From NCBI GenBank assembly GCA_964645405.1, contig CAZYCA010000020.1, positions 1 to 64,000 on the forward strand: a stretch of DNA of 64,000 nt, written 5' to 3'. The translations under genes were made by a program, and so were the position numbers. The number at the start of each line of letters is the position of its first letter. Within the stretch, counting starts at the first letter, position 1. Below, one piece after another: positions 9,120 to 17,767 of this stretch. The DNA comes from JAMWDF01 sp964645405. Lineage in GTDB: Bacteria > Ratteibacteria > UBA8468 > B48-G9 > DSTR01. The notes beneath the pieces were generated by a model, which ran no database searches, was not told the origin of the DNA, and saw nothing but the letters and a program-made list of their open reading frames with translations.

Positions 9120-9160
9120 GAAAGGGGAAAATAAAAATGAAAACTCTCCCCCGGGGAGAG
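9120..9160 (-). terminator. Possible intra-operon terminator or attenuator
   Basis: On the minus strand, a GC-rich hairpin at 9144-9160 (arms CTCTCCC / GGGAGAG) is followed by a T-rich tract (9143 down to about 9120). It lies between the LarA homologue and uxaE. The T tract is interrupted, so partial termination or mRNA end formation is more likely than a full stop. A second small hairpin lies at 9024-9038, before the uxaE ribosome site. Confidence 0.4.
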
Positions 9161-9185
9161 AACATACTTAAGCTATACTTTTCCA

Positions 9186-10466
9186 TTACTCCTGCAGGTA
9201 ATCAATATCTGGTACTGACCCATGAGCCAGACGGAATAATGTTTCACCTGCCCGGGGTACCAGAAGTATTCCTTCCTTTTCCCGGCCTGCGTATTCTTGT
9301 GGATTGATTTTTCCCGGATCCAGATAACCGAGGTTTATTTCCTGACAGACTTCTTTCGGGATAGAAGTAGCCAAAACGACCTGTATCCTTGGTTTCTCCA
9401 CCCCATTTTTATATGTGCCAATGCCTTTCACATGGGTGGAATGAGCCAGGATACATCCAGGAACATCTTTGAATTTTTGCCATTGTTTCAGGAAGTAATC
9501 TCTGGTATGATAGCCTACCTTTCTGATAAGCGCACCGTGTGTGTGGGAAACCTCACTGATATGCGGAGCGTAAATGATTAAAGTGCCATTATCTGCAACT
9601 ACAGGTTCCAGTTTGTACATACACTTACCAGCTGTCCAGATGTCCTCGTACATGGGAGGAGCACAGGATAAAACCGTGTGGTAGCTTTTCTCTACATAAC
9701 AGATATTAAGCTGGCTGGAAAGGTTTGCTGCCTGCTCCCATGCCTGCTTATCCCCGGCGAAAAAACCATAAAGCTTTTTTTCTTGCACTACGTAGCAAAG
9801 CTGGTGGATAGGTTGAGAAAGAAAAGAAGCTGCCCGGTTAAGAGCCTTTCTTACCGGTGTATCTTTTGTTCCATTGATTTTAGGATTGGTAATCAGCGCT
9901 CCCAGCCAGTGGAAACGGTGGAGAAAATCAGGTCCTGAAATACCTGGAAAAAGGTATTTGTAGCCACCGGAAAAACCCACTACCTCATGAGGGAAAACCG
10001 GTCCAACCAGCAGTATCACCTGGTAGTCAGTGACTAATTTGTTGATGGTGACAGGGGTTTCTTCTTCCAGAAGGCCAGAGGAAATTTCCTTCATCTCTTC
10101 AGCAGTTATGGTGCCGATATATGTTAGCTGGTGCGGGTCATCCCACTGGTGCTGGAAAATTTCTACCTTCTGCAACAATTTTTTATCCACGGCATTAATT
10201 TTCAGGTGGCTGGCAAGTCGCTGGTGATTCAGGGGAGGATGGGTACCGAGAGCCACAAGAAAGGCAAGTTTTTCCGCCTGCGGTGCCAAAGTTTCACAGA
10301 GCATTTTGAAGAAAAAAGCAGTAGGCCCGGAACGGGTAGTATCAGGAATAATCGCCAGTATTTTCTTGCCACTGAAATTCTGAGACTGACAGTAATTTTC
10401 CCACATCTGGACTATTTCTATTTCCGAAAGTGGTTTGTCTGTTCTCCCTTTTCCTGTAACCATCAT
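9186..10466 (-). CDS. LarA-family nickel-pincer racemase/epimerase
   Basis: A 426-residue homologue of lactate racemase LarA. Key features are DTTRSGP (residues 42-48), the catalytic His in ALGTH (about 76), the second catalytic His in FPHEVVGFSGGYK (about 160), and the Lys of that motif (about 170), which in LarA carries the nickel-pincer nucleotide. All are intact, so an active enzyme is expected if the cofactor genes larB, larC and larE exist elsewhere. LarA homologues act on several 2-hydroxy acids, including sugar acids. Placement between a HAD phosphatase and UxaE makes a sugar-acid substrate more likely than lactate; the substrate is inferred, not shown. Confidence 0.82.
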   Translation of the reverse strand: MMVTGKGRTDKPLSEIEIVQMWENYCQSQNFSGKKILAIIPDTTRSGPTAFFFKMLCETLAPQAEKLAFLVALGTHPPLNHQRLASHLKINAVDKKLLQKVEIFQHQWDDPHQLTYIGTITAEEMKEISSGLLEEETPVTINKLVTDYQVILLVGPVFPHEVVGFSGGYKYLFPGISGPDFLHRFHWLGALITNPKINGTKDTPVRKALNRAASFLSQPIHQLCYVVQEKKLYGFFAGDKQAWEQAANLSSQLNICYVEKSYHTVLSCAPPMYEDIWTAGKCMYKLEPVVADNGTLIIYAPHISEVSHTHGALIRKVGYHTRDYFLKQWQKFKDVPGCILAHSTHVKGIGTYKNGVEKPRIQVVLATSIPKEVCQEINLGYLDPGKINPQEYAGREKEGILLVPRAGETLFRLAHGSVPDIDYLQE

Positions 10467-10482
10467 ATCCTCTTTGTAAGTT

Positions 10483-11520
10483 TCAAATTATCTTCAGCCT
10501 CCCTGAGGGATGGAAACGTCGGTAAAGATTTAATCTTAACTCCTGTTTTTCACGGTAAGCGCTAATATGGTTGTAATCAGCCTTTTCCCATGGTGGTGAA
10601 GAAAGTAGCACCCTGGAGAATTCACTCAGCAGTTTTTCCTCTCCCTCTTTCCCGTAAATGCCCTGAACGAACTGTTCAAAAAAGAAAGGTAAATTTTTCC
10701 ATGCCTGTTCTTCCTGTCCTGGTGGTACCGGGTAAAAAAATCCCTGGTTTTGCTTTACTGCCTTTCTATCGCCGTCAGCGTCACCTATCATCAGGACACA
10801 TTCAGCAGGGTAGTCTCCAGCTTCTCTGGCTAACTGGATATGGTCAGTTTTGCTACCCATCTCCTGGCCAGCAATCAGTTGAATGTATCCGGTTAGATTG
10901 TACTTTTCCCAGAAATTAGCCAGGTCCTCATACGGTGTCTGGGAAACAACTATCAAATCAGCCTTCTCCGCCATCAGCGCCAGAGCCTGGCGGACATTTT
11001 CAAACGGTGGTATTTCTAAAAAAGGGAAGGTGCGGTTGACTGCCTGGCTCCAGCTAAGAAGTTTGTGCAGACCCCAGTCCATAGGTCTGGTAGTCAAAAA
11101 TTTTTCCAGACCTGGATTGCCAAGTCCCAGCTGGTTGCTCTGGGCAAAATTGATATAATCTTCTAATGGTTGGGAAGGTGGAAGACAGACTTTCTGGCTG
11201 GCTGCTGCTTGTCTTACGTCAGGTCTGGAACACAAAGCCCGAAGTGAAAACAAAACAGCAAGGAAGCGGTTACAGCCACGGTGCAGGGAAAAAAGGCTGT
11301 AATATTCTGCAACTTCCCGGAAGTAGGTTTCAATCTCCCAGAGTTGATAAAATTCCATATAGAGGGGGTGGAAGATGAGAATCTGTTTCCCGTTCATATT
11401 GTCAGCCACACAACCGTCACTGTCCACCGCTACCAGAAACCTGTGTTTCCTGGTAAGGGTGCGGAGTTGCTGCTTCGGGTCAGATTCAATCTGGCTGTTT
11501 GTCAATCTCTGGTAAGCCAT
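10483..11520 (-). CDS. HAD-superfamily hydrolase in the sugar-acid operon
   Basis: A 345-residue hydrolase with the four HAD motifs: VAVDSDG (nucleophile Asp about 33, acid/base Asp 35), VVSQTP (motif II Ser), the Lys in GSKTDHI, and MIGDADGD (motif IV acids). A large helical cap of about 150 residues separates motifs I and II. The substrate is unknown; a phosphorylated sugar or sugar acid is a reasonable guess from context. The start lies two bases from the gnd stop, so the two are almost certainly co-translated. Confidence 0.72.
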   Translation of the reverse strand: MAYQRLTNSQIESDPKQQLRTLTRKHRFLVAVDSDGCVADNMNGKQILIFHPLYMEFYQLWEIETYFREVAEYYSLFSLHRGCNRFLAVLFSLRALCSRPDVRQAAASQKVCLPPSQPLEDYINFAQSNQLGLGNPGLEKFLTTRPMDWGLHKLLSWSQAVNRTFPFLEIPPFENVRQALALMAEKADLIVVSQTPYEDLANFWEKYNLTGYIQLIAGQEMGSKTDHIQLAREAGDYPAECVLMIGDADGDRKAVKQNQGFFYPVPPGQEEQAWKNLPFFFEQFVQGIYGKEGEEKLLSEFSRVLLSSPPWEKADYNHISAYREKQELRLNLYRRFHPSGRLKII

Positions 11521-11522
11521 CG

Positions 11523-13016
11523 CTATTTTGTTATTTCTTTTTCCGGACGACCGGGTACCAGCCAGTCAGTATGGAATTCTCTTACTTTTCCACTGGCATC
11601 AGTGAGAATTTCCGGTTTGCTTACTCCGGCAATTTTAAAGTAGCCGTGAGCACCAAAATAGTCCCGCTGAAGAGCCGCCACCTGGGCAGAAACCATAATG
11701 GGGCTGGCAAGCTGAACAATATAGTCATAGGAAGCACTCATAGCCAGAGCCGGGACACCAGCCTGGTGTGCCACACTGATAAATTTAGCCAGTTTGGGTA
11801 AATTCTTAGAAACAAAAGAAGCAAAACGGGTGGCTGCCAGAAGATTGGGTAAATCCGGTTGCTGGTTATAAGCCTGGGTAATCTCATCAAGAAACTGTGC
11901 TCTGATAATACAACCAGCCCGCCAGATACGAGCAATTTCTCCCAGTTTTAAAGAGAATCCGTATTGTTCAGATGCCTTTTGCAGAAGAGCCATTCCCTGA
12001 GCATAGGAAGAAATCTTAGCCAGGTAAAGAGCATCGTGAGCCAGGTCAATAAGTTCTTTTCTTTTCCCTTCAAATTTGGTGGCGGGTAGTGTAAGGCAGC
12101 CGGACATCTTCATTCTTAAATCTTTATCCTGGGACATCTCCCTGGCAAAGACAGCGGCTGCAATCGTTGGTATAGGAACCAGAAGTTCCAGAGCGCTCTG
12201 AACTGTCCAGGTACCGGTGCCCTTCATTCTGGTGATGTCCGCTACCCTGTCTACCAGAAACTCTTCCGGGTTTTCCTGATGTTTCTGTTTCAGACTGTCC
12301 GCAGTGATCTCAATCAGGTAAGAACGCAGGATATCCTGCGGCTGGTTCCACTCTGCCATAATATCAGCTATCTGACCAGCAGATAGGTGGAAGGCATTTT
12401 TGAAAAACCAGACTACTTCTCCGATTAATTCCATGTCGCCATATTCAATACCATTATGGGTCATCTTGACGAAATGACCAGCACCATGCGGTCCAATATA
12501 GGCAACACAGGGTGTTCCATCATAGGCTTTAGCAGAGATGGCTTTAAAAATATCTTCCACCAGCTGGTAAGCCTCTTTCTGCCCTCCTGGCATCATGGAA
12601 GGACCTTTCAAAGCACCCTCCTCTCCTCCAGAAACTCCGGTACCGATGAAAAGAATTTTCCGGCAAGCAAGGAACTCATTCCTTCTCATGGTATCTTTGA
12701 AAAAGGAGTTACCTCCATCAATGATAAGATCTCCAGGGGAAAGAAGAGGCAGGAGTTGTTCTATGAAACTATCCACCGGTGCGCCCTCTTTTACCATCAA
12801 CATTATCTTTTTTGGTGTCTTCAAACTGCCTGCAAAATCTTTCAGTTCATATGCCGGGATAAAATTTTTTCCTCTGCCTGGTCCTTCCACAAAAGCCTTT
12901 GTTTTCTCTCCGGTGCGGTTGAAGACAGCCACAGTATAGCCCTTGTTCTCCATGTTTAAAGCCAGATTTTTGCCCATTACCTCCATTCCAATAATACCGA
13001 TATCAGCCTGTTTCAT
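11523..13016 (-). CDS. gnd: 6-Phosphogluconate dehydrogenase (decarboxylating)
   Basis: Oxidises 6-phosphogluconate to ribulose 5-phosphate and CO2. The NAD(P)-binding motif is IGIIGMEVMGKNLALN. The substrate-binding blocks GTGVSGGEEGALKGPSMMPGG and HFVKMTHNGIEYGDM, the latter with the catalytic Lys, are intact. The ATG at 13016 is preceded by GGAGGA at good spacing and gives a 497-residue protein; an upstream in-frame ATG at 13073 would include the palindrome and is rejected. The Met-Glu in place of Leu-Ala after GIIG is a small deviation. Context suggests that gluconate or a related aldonate feeds in here. Confidence 0.92.
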   Translation of the reverse strand: MKQADIGIIGMEVMGKNLALNMENKGYTVAVFNRTGEKTKAFVEGPGRGKNFIPAYELKDFAGSLKTPKKIMLMVKEGAPVDSFIEQLLPLLSPGDLIIDGGNSFFKDTMRRNEFLACRKILFIGTGVSGGEEGALKGPSMMPGGQKEAYQLVEDIFKAISAKAYDGTPCVAYIGPHGAGHFVKMTHNGIEYGDMELIGEVVWFFKNAFHLSAGQIADIMAEWNQPQDILRSYLIEITADSLKQKHQENPEEFLVDRVADITRMKGTGTWTVQSALELLVPIPTIAAAVFAREMSQDKDLRMKMSGCLTLPATKFEGKRKELIDLAHDALYLAKISSYAQGMALLQKASEQYGFSLKLGEIARIWRAGCIIRAQFLDEITQAYNQQPDLPNLLAATRFASFVSKNLPKLAKFISVAHQAGVPALAMSASYDYIVQLASPIMVSAQVAALQRDYFGAHGYFKIAGVSKPEILTDASGKVREFHTDWLVPGRPEKEITK

Positions 13017-13031
13017 TTTTTCCTCCCTGTT

Positions 13032-13066
13032 AGAGGACGGGCCTCTGCTGCAGAGGCCCGTCCTCT
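13032..13066. repeat. Long perfect palindrome, copy 1
   Basis: Two 16-base arms (AGAGGACGGGCCTCTG and its complement) around a 3-base centre, lying between the uxuB stop and the gnd ribosome site. An identical 35-base copy lies at 13967-14001, so uxuB is bracketed by the two. No T tract follows, so it is not a standard terminator. It could be a REP-like mobile palindrome or an mRNA-stabilising hairpin. Confidence 0.85.
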
Positions 13067-13069
13067 GCT

Positions 13070-13894
13070 TCAAATTCCTGAATAGGCGTTAAAACCGCCG
13101 TCTACTGGAATGACTGTTCCGGTGACAAATTTAGAAGCGGTACTCGCCAGCCAGATACAGACACCAATCAAGTCTTCAGGCTGGCCAAATCTTCCTGCCG
13201 GGGTATGCTGAATAATAGTTTGACCTCGTGCCGTCAGGTTTCCCTTTTCGTCCTGCAAAAGATATCTGTTCTGTTCCGTAAGGAAAAAGCCAGGAGCAAT
13301 AGCGTTAACCCTGATACTGGGTTTATATTCCTGTGCCAGGTGTACTGCCAGCCACTGGGTGAAGTTACTCACCGCGGCTTTGGCTGCCGAATAACCCGGG
13401 ATTCTGGTCAAGGGTCTGAAGGCATTCATGGAGGAGATGTTGATAATGGAACCACCTTCCGGGTTTTGCACCATACTGCGGCCAAAAACCTGAGCGGGTA
13501 GAATTGCTCCTCCAAAAAGGTTAAGGGCGATAACCTTTTCCAGTGCTGGCAAAGGTAAGTCAAAGAAAGATAGTTCAGCTGAGGTGGTGGCTTCCTTAAT
13601 ATTTCCTCCGGCTGCGTTAACCAGAACGTCTATTCTCTGAAACTGTTTAATAATCAGCTCATGGGTCTGTTTGATTTTTTCTTTATCCAGGACATCAATA
13701 AAAAAACCGGTGGCTTTAATTCCTTCCTCACAGAATTTACTGGCTGTCTCCTCACTATTTTTCAAATCACAGATGATAATCCGGGCACCGGCCTGTCCTA
13801 AACCCCTGGCAATAGCTGTGCCCAGCACCCCTGCCCCGCCGGTGACAACCACATTTTTACCTTCCAGTGAGAATAAATCTGTGATTATGCCCAT
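13070..13894 (-). CDS. uxuB: SDR-family D-mannonate oxidoreductase (UxuB-like)
   Basis: A 274-residue short-chain dehydrogenase. It has the Rossmann motif VTGGAGVLGTAIARGLG (about residues 14-30), NAAGG, the catalytic Ser in INISSMNAF, and YSAAK with the catalytic Tyr and Lys. The C-terminal PVDGGFNAYSGI closely resembles the Bacillus-type UxuB, which reduces fructuronate to mannonate. ATG 13894 has AAGGAG upstream; the in-frame ATG at 13933 does not. As the first gene of the sugar-acid module it works directly after UxaE. Gluconate 5-dehydrogenase is the main alternative. Confidence 0.78.
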   Translation of the reverse strand: MGIITDLFSLEGKNVVVTGGAGVLGTAIARGLGQAGARIIICDLKNSEETASKFCEEGIKATGFFIDVLDKEKIKQTHELIIKQFQRIDVLVNAAGGNIKEATTSAELSFFDLPLPALEKVIALNLFGGAILPAQVFGRSMVQNPEGGSIINISSMNAFRPLTRIPGYSAAKAAVSNFTQWLAVHLAQEYKPSIRVNAIAPGFFLTEQNRYLLQDEKGNLTARGQTIIQHTPAGRFGQPEDLIGVCIWLASTASKFVTGTVIPVDGGFNAYSGI

Positions 13895-13920
13895 GGTTTC
13901 TCCTTGTCCTTGTTTATAGT

Positions 13921-13949
13921 ATTTTATCTTCAAGGGGATTTTTATTCAA
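13921..13949 (-). promoter_or_regulatory. Candidate promoter of the sugar-acid module
   Basis: On the minus strand, TTGAAT (13944-13949) and TAAAAT (13921-13926) are 17 bases apart, about 27 bases ahead of the uxuB ATG. It would give the uxuB-gnd-HAD-larA-uxaE group its own start site inside the longer minus-strand run. It lies just downstream of palindrome copy 2. Confidence 0.5.
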
Positions 13950-13966
13950 GGCCAGAAGTTTGCAGC

Positions 13967-14001
13967 AGAGGACGGGCCTCTGCTGCAGAGGCCCGTCCTC
14001 T
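13967..14001. repeat. Long perfect palindrome, copy 2
   Basis: Identical over 35 bases to the palindrome at 13032-13066. It lies between the RNase G stop (14006) and the uxuB promoter. A strong RNA hairpin here could protect or process the RNase G mRNA end. Confidence 0.85.
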
Positions 14002-14005
14002 AAAA

Positions 14006-15463
14006 TCAGGTCCGCTGGGTGATGGAGAAGTAACCAGAACTGGAATCTTTTACTATCTGAAAATCAATCCTCTTTCTTTCCAGAAAATTAAGCTCCAGGA
14101 CGCGGTTCTGCCGGAGAAATTGAGCCAACGTTTCCGACAGGACAAGTTTGAATTTATCCCTGGGATGACCGGCTATTTTACTCATAAGCTCATTTTTTAA
14201 TTGCAGGGCGCTCCAGGCTAAAGAATTGATGCGGCCGCTTCCACCGCAGTGAGGGCATTTATCCAGCAGAATCTGTCTCAGGCTGAGACCGACTTTTTCT
14301 CTGCTCATTTCTACCAGGCCTAACCTGGAAATATGCAGAATTTTGGTTCTGGCTTTATCTTCTTCCAGAGCCTTATCCAGAATCTGGAATATCTTACGAC
14401 GATGAGCCTCACTGCGCATATCAATAAAGTCTATCACTATCAGTCCGGAAAGGTTGCGGACAACAATCTGCCTGGGAATTTCTCTGGCAGCTTCCATGTT
14501 GGTATGGAAAATGGTTTCTTCCAGGTTTGCCCGCATGCTGCTGCCAGTGTTGATATCAATACTGTTCAGTGTTTCACTCTCGTCAAAGAGAAGATAACCT
14601 CCGGAAGGCAATCCGACTCGGCTTTCAAGAAAAGAATGCATTTGTTCTTCTACTCCAAAATGAACAAAAACAGGCACACGGCTACGGTACAGGCTTAAAG
14701 ATGGTAAAATCTCCGGAATGAAATTGCGCAGATACTGTCTCAATTTCTTATAGGTATGTTCCTCATCCACTATAATCCGGGCAGTGTTTTCTGTAACGTA
14801 GTCACGCAGGACGCTGGTAGGCAAATCTAATTCTTTCCACAGAAGACACGGTGGACGACACCTCCTGGCTCGCTTTTTGATGCTGCTGTAAGTATCCAGA
14901 AGAAACCTGACATCCCTCTTAATTTGTTCTGCTGTTTTACCTGCAGCAGCGGTCCTGATAATGTACCCGTAGTCTGCTGGTATCAATTGATTGAATATCT
15001 GAATTAACCGTTTTCGTTCGCTTGTGTCCTCAATCCTGCGGGAAACAGTCCGGCGGCAGGAAAAGGGCATTAAAACCAGAAATCTCCCGGGGAGAGAAAT
15101 TTTGGTGGTCAGCTTGGCCCCTTTCAGCGCTGATGGTGGTTTGACTACCTGGACTATGAGTTCCTGGCTGGTCTGGTAAGAAACAAACTTTTCCTCCTGT
15201 TTTTCTTCCTCAATACTCTCAGCCACATAGGTTTCGTCAGGTTGTTCAAAAGGAAGAAATCCATTTCGTTCCGTTCCGATATCCACAAAGGCAGCATCAA
15301 TTCCTTTAAGAACATTTACAACTTTTCCCAGATAAATATTACCAGCGCAAGAATTTTCCTCCGGAAGTTCCACAAAAAGCTGTTCTAATCTTTTGTCCCT
15401 GAGAAGAACTACTCTGGTAAGGAAATGTTCGCAGTTGATCAAAATTACTTCATTCTTTTTCAT
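14006..15463 (-). CDS. rng: Ribonuclease G/E family endoribonuclease
   Basis: Single-strand-specific endoribonuclease of mRNA decay and rRNA processing. Starting at ATG 15463 it has an S1-type region (about residues 30-110, with GNIYLGKVVNVLKGIDAAFVD) and the RNase E/G fold. Metal-binding acids are in SIDINTGS and LIVIDFIDM, and the zinc-link cysteines in CPHCGGSGR. At 485 residues it is RNase G-sized, without the RNase E C-terminal scaffold. The start overlaps the end of the DUF2344 gene by 14 bases, a pairing common in candidate-phylum genomes. Confidence 0.9.
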   Translation of the reverse strand: MKKNEVILINCEHFLTRVVLLRDKRLEQLFVELPEENSCAGNIYLGKVVNVLKGIDAAFVDIGTERNGFLPFEQPDETYVAESIEEEKQEEKFVSYQTSQELIVQVVKPPSALKGAKLTTKISLPGRFLVLMPFSCRRTVSRRIEDTSERKRLIQIFNQLIPADYGYIIRTAAAGKTAEQIKRDVRFLLDTYSSIKKRARRCRPPCLLWKELDLPTSVLRDYVTENTARIIVDEEHTYKKLRQYLRNFIPEILPSLSLYRSRVPVFVHFGVEEQMHSFLESRVGLPSGGYLLFDESETLNSIDINTGSSMRANLEETIFHTNMEAAREIPRQIVVRNLSGLIVIDFIDMRSEAHRRKIFQILDKALEEDKARTKILHISRLGLVEMSREKVGLSLRQILLDKCPHCGGSGRINSLAWSALQLKNELMSKIAGHPRDKFKLVLSETLAQFLRQNRVLELNFLERKRIDFQIVKDSSSGYFSITQRT

Positions 15464-15998
15464 AACCATTCCAGTGGATATATCTTTCAACATGGCATAC
15501 GGGTAAGATTTCCCGCAGACTTTTGTGGCTGAATTCTGCCAGATGCACAGTTAATTCCAGGCGGTTTGTACTGCAAGAAACAGGTGTCCCCAGGCGGAGT
15601 ATTTTTTCTTTCCAGTTACTTACATCACCGGTAAAAATGTAGGTAGCAGATGAAGCGGACTGATGGAGTGAAGGAAGGTGAAGTGGTATCCAGTAAGCCC
15701 GGTGGATATGTGTTCCTTCAGGTAGCAAACGGTTGGCTTCTGTAAGAACTTTATTTTCCTCAATAAGTTTGACAGCATACACATCCACAGCCTCGTTTAA
15801 TCCGGAGATATTTACCGGTAGAGAAGGACCGAAACTGATTCTTGGTCTTGGATGAAAACCCTCAGTGAATTTAAAGGGAAAATCCAGCCGGCGCAATGTT
15901 CTCTCAAAAATTCTGGCAAAATTAAGCTGAGAGATGGCTGCCGAAATTCCTGTTTTCTGATAAAAAAGCCGGAGACGATAAACTGGTTGCAGAACCAC
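15450..15998 (-). CDS. DUF2344 / TIGR03936 radical SAM-linked protein
   Basis: A 182-residue protein of the family usually encoded next to, or fused with, a B12-binding radical SAM protein (TIGR03960). Typical sequence features are the start YRLRLFYQKTG, SQLNFARIFERTLRR and FTEGFHPRPRISFGPSLP. Its role is unknown but its link with RNase E/G genes is conserved, suggesting a part in RNA or translation biology. The usual radical SAM partner is absent here; the gene directly upstream is an unrelated binding protein. Confidence 0.8.
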   Translation of the reverse strand: MVLQPVYRLRLFYQKTGISAAISQLNFARIFERTLRRLDFPFKFTEGFHPRPRISFGPSLPVNISGLNEAVDVYAVKLIEENKVLTEANRLLPEGTHIHRAYWIPLHLPSLHQSASSATYIFTGDVSNWKEKILRLGTPVSCSTNRLELTVHLAEFSHKSLREILPVCHVERYIHWNGYEKE

Positions 15999-16000
15999 TT

Positions 16001-17767
16001 TTAATTTTCTCCTTTTACCGCAATCTCTTCTATGTTGTGGAAAATTCCACCGTAAACGGTCGGTTTCAAATTAATAAATCTATTGCGCACGGCATACATC
16101 ACCAGAGGGTTTACAGTGTAAATGAGAGGGAGTTTTTCGCTGACAATCAACTGCCAGCGGTCATAGAGTTTTTTTCTTTTTTCCTGGTTTAGTTCCCTTG
16201 CTCCTTCTTCAAAAATAGTATCTATTTCCAGTTCCCAGGGCGCAGGTTTGGCACCTGGACCCATACTCCACATATGAAGCTGTCCGGACCAGCTCCAGAC
16301 ATTTTTTCCACCGTGTGGTTCAATTCCCCCGGTCAGTCCAATGATTACTGCTTCCCAGTCTCTGGTCACAGTTAATTTGGTAACCAGGGTGTTGAATTCC
16401 ACCGGCAGCAGGTTGACTCTGAAACCCAGTTTTTTAAGGTCGTCCTGGATGATACTGGCTGTCTGTACCCGCTGGGGGTTATTGCTGTTGGTCATAATGG
16501 TAAATTCTACCGGATGACCTGAACTGTCGTAAAGGTTTTTCCCCTGCCAGTTGAATCCTGCTGTGCGCAGTAGCTGGCTTGACTTTTCCAGGTTGTAATC
16601 ATATTGAACAATGGCGGGATTGAAGAAGAAACCACAGGAACTATTCAGAGGTCCGTGCTGGGGTACACCAAAGCCCCCCAGAACATTTCTTATGATACTG
16701 TTTTTGTCAATGGCATGAGCCACTGCCTTCCGGAAAAGGACGTTGTTAAACCATGCTTTTTTGTGTTCTGAAATTGCTGAAGACTGACTTAAATTGAAAA
16801 CAAGAAACTCTTCGCCCAGAGAGGGGCCAACCTGGTAGATAGTGAAATTACTTTTTTTCTCCAGAGGTTTCAGAAGAGGATAATCCTGACCACGGACAGA
16901 GATAGAATCAATCTCTCCGGCTTTAAACTTCAAAACAGCCATATTAGGGTCAGCAATGATAAGTAACACAATTCTTTCCAGATAAGGTAGTCTTCTGCCG
17001 GAAGCATCTTTCTTCCAGTAATAAGGATTTCTGTCCAGGATTACCCATTCTCCAGCCCGGTAGTCAGCCAGGCGAAAGGGACCTGTTCCCACAATTCTTT
17101 CTGGCTTCTCATTTACTCCCCAGGAACTGTTGAAAATGCCTCTGGATACCTTTTCTTCCAGAAGATGCCGGGGTAAAATTTCCTGGTTAAGAAGCTGAAG
17201 AAAAGGAGCAAAGGAATCCGGCAGGATAAAACGCACTGTGTAGCGGTCAATTTTTTCCACTTTCAAAGGTTTTCCTTTAATCAGGAATACATCACGGCTA
17301 CTGGTAGGGATATCAGGATTGAAGATAAGTTTTTGAAAGGTGAAGACAACATCATCCGCGGTGAAAGAAGTACCATCGTGCCAGGTGACATCCTGACGCA
17401 GGTAAAAAATCCATTCCTTGCCGTCTTTACTGTGACGCCAGTGACTGGCAAGAGCAGGTTTCACTTTCAGTGTAACACCATCTGTCTGGGTTAGTCCTTC
17501 AAAAAGGAATCCTGTGACCATGGTGGTACTGGTCTCCTTGGCCAGAATTGGATTGAAGGACTTCGGATCTGAGGATGTAGACAGCACCAGGATATTACGG
17601 TTTTCTGCTACGTTTCTGCGGCTGGTGGTACTGGCTTTTCCCGGGGGCAACAAGAATAAGAATGCTGCTGCCAGACAACAAAACTTTTGTATTCCTTTTT
17701 TCTGGAGAAAGCCAGCCGGAAAAGAAATTTCTTTAAATAAAATGTTGCAGGTCATGGAGCAGCTCAT
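16001..17767 (-). CDS. ABC transporter substrate-binding protein, peptide/nickel type
   Basis: A 588-residue extracytoplasmic solute-binding protein of family 5 (DppA/OppA-like). A membrane-targeting segment (CCLAAAFLFLLPPGKAS, about residues 29-45) precedes the mature domain. Family blocks include SDPKSFNPILAKETST, FLFEGLT, TFTADDVVFTFQK and GTGPFRLADYRAGEWVILDRN. No permease or ATPase genes are adjacent, so the partners must lie elsewhere. The start is uncertain: ATG at 17767 and 17755 both overlap the kinase gene and neither has a good ribosome site. The ligand cannot be told from sequence. Confidence 0.83.
   Translation of the reverse strand: MSCSMTCNILFKEISFPAGFLQKKGIQKFCCLAAAFLFLLPPGKASTTSRRNVAENRNILVLSTSSDPKSFNPILAKETSTTMVTGFLFEGLTQTDGVTLKVKPALASHWRHSKDGKEWIFYLRQDVTWHDGTSFTADDVVFTFQKLIFNPDIPTSSRDVFLIKGKPLKVEKIDRYTVRFILPDSFAPFLQLLNQEILPRHLLEEKVSRGIFNSSWGVNEKPERIVGTGPFRLADYRAGEWVILDRNPYYWKKDASGRRLPYLERIVLLIIADPNMAVLKFKAGEIDSISVRGQDYPLLKPLEKKSNFTIYQVGPSLGEEFLVFNLSQSSAISEHKKAWFNNVLFRKAVAHAIDKNSIIRNVLGGFGVPQHGPLNSSCGFFFNPAIVQYDYNLEKSSQLLRTAGFNWQGKNLYDSSGHPVEFTIMTNSNNPQRVQTASIIQDDLKKLGFRVNLLPVEFNTLVTKLTVTRDWEAVIIGLTGGIEPHGGKNVWSWSGQLHMWSMGPGAKPAPWELEIDTIFEEGARELNQEKRKKLYDRWQLIVSEKLPLIYTVNPLVMYAVRNRFINLKPTVYGGIFHNIEEIAVKGEN

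Noticed and set aside
9011..9185. Possible small plus-strand gene between uxaE and the LarA homologue
   Set aside because: The plus-strand frames here extend from antisense of uxaE or into antisense of the LarA gene, and lack motifs; the gap looks regulatory.
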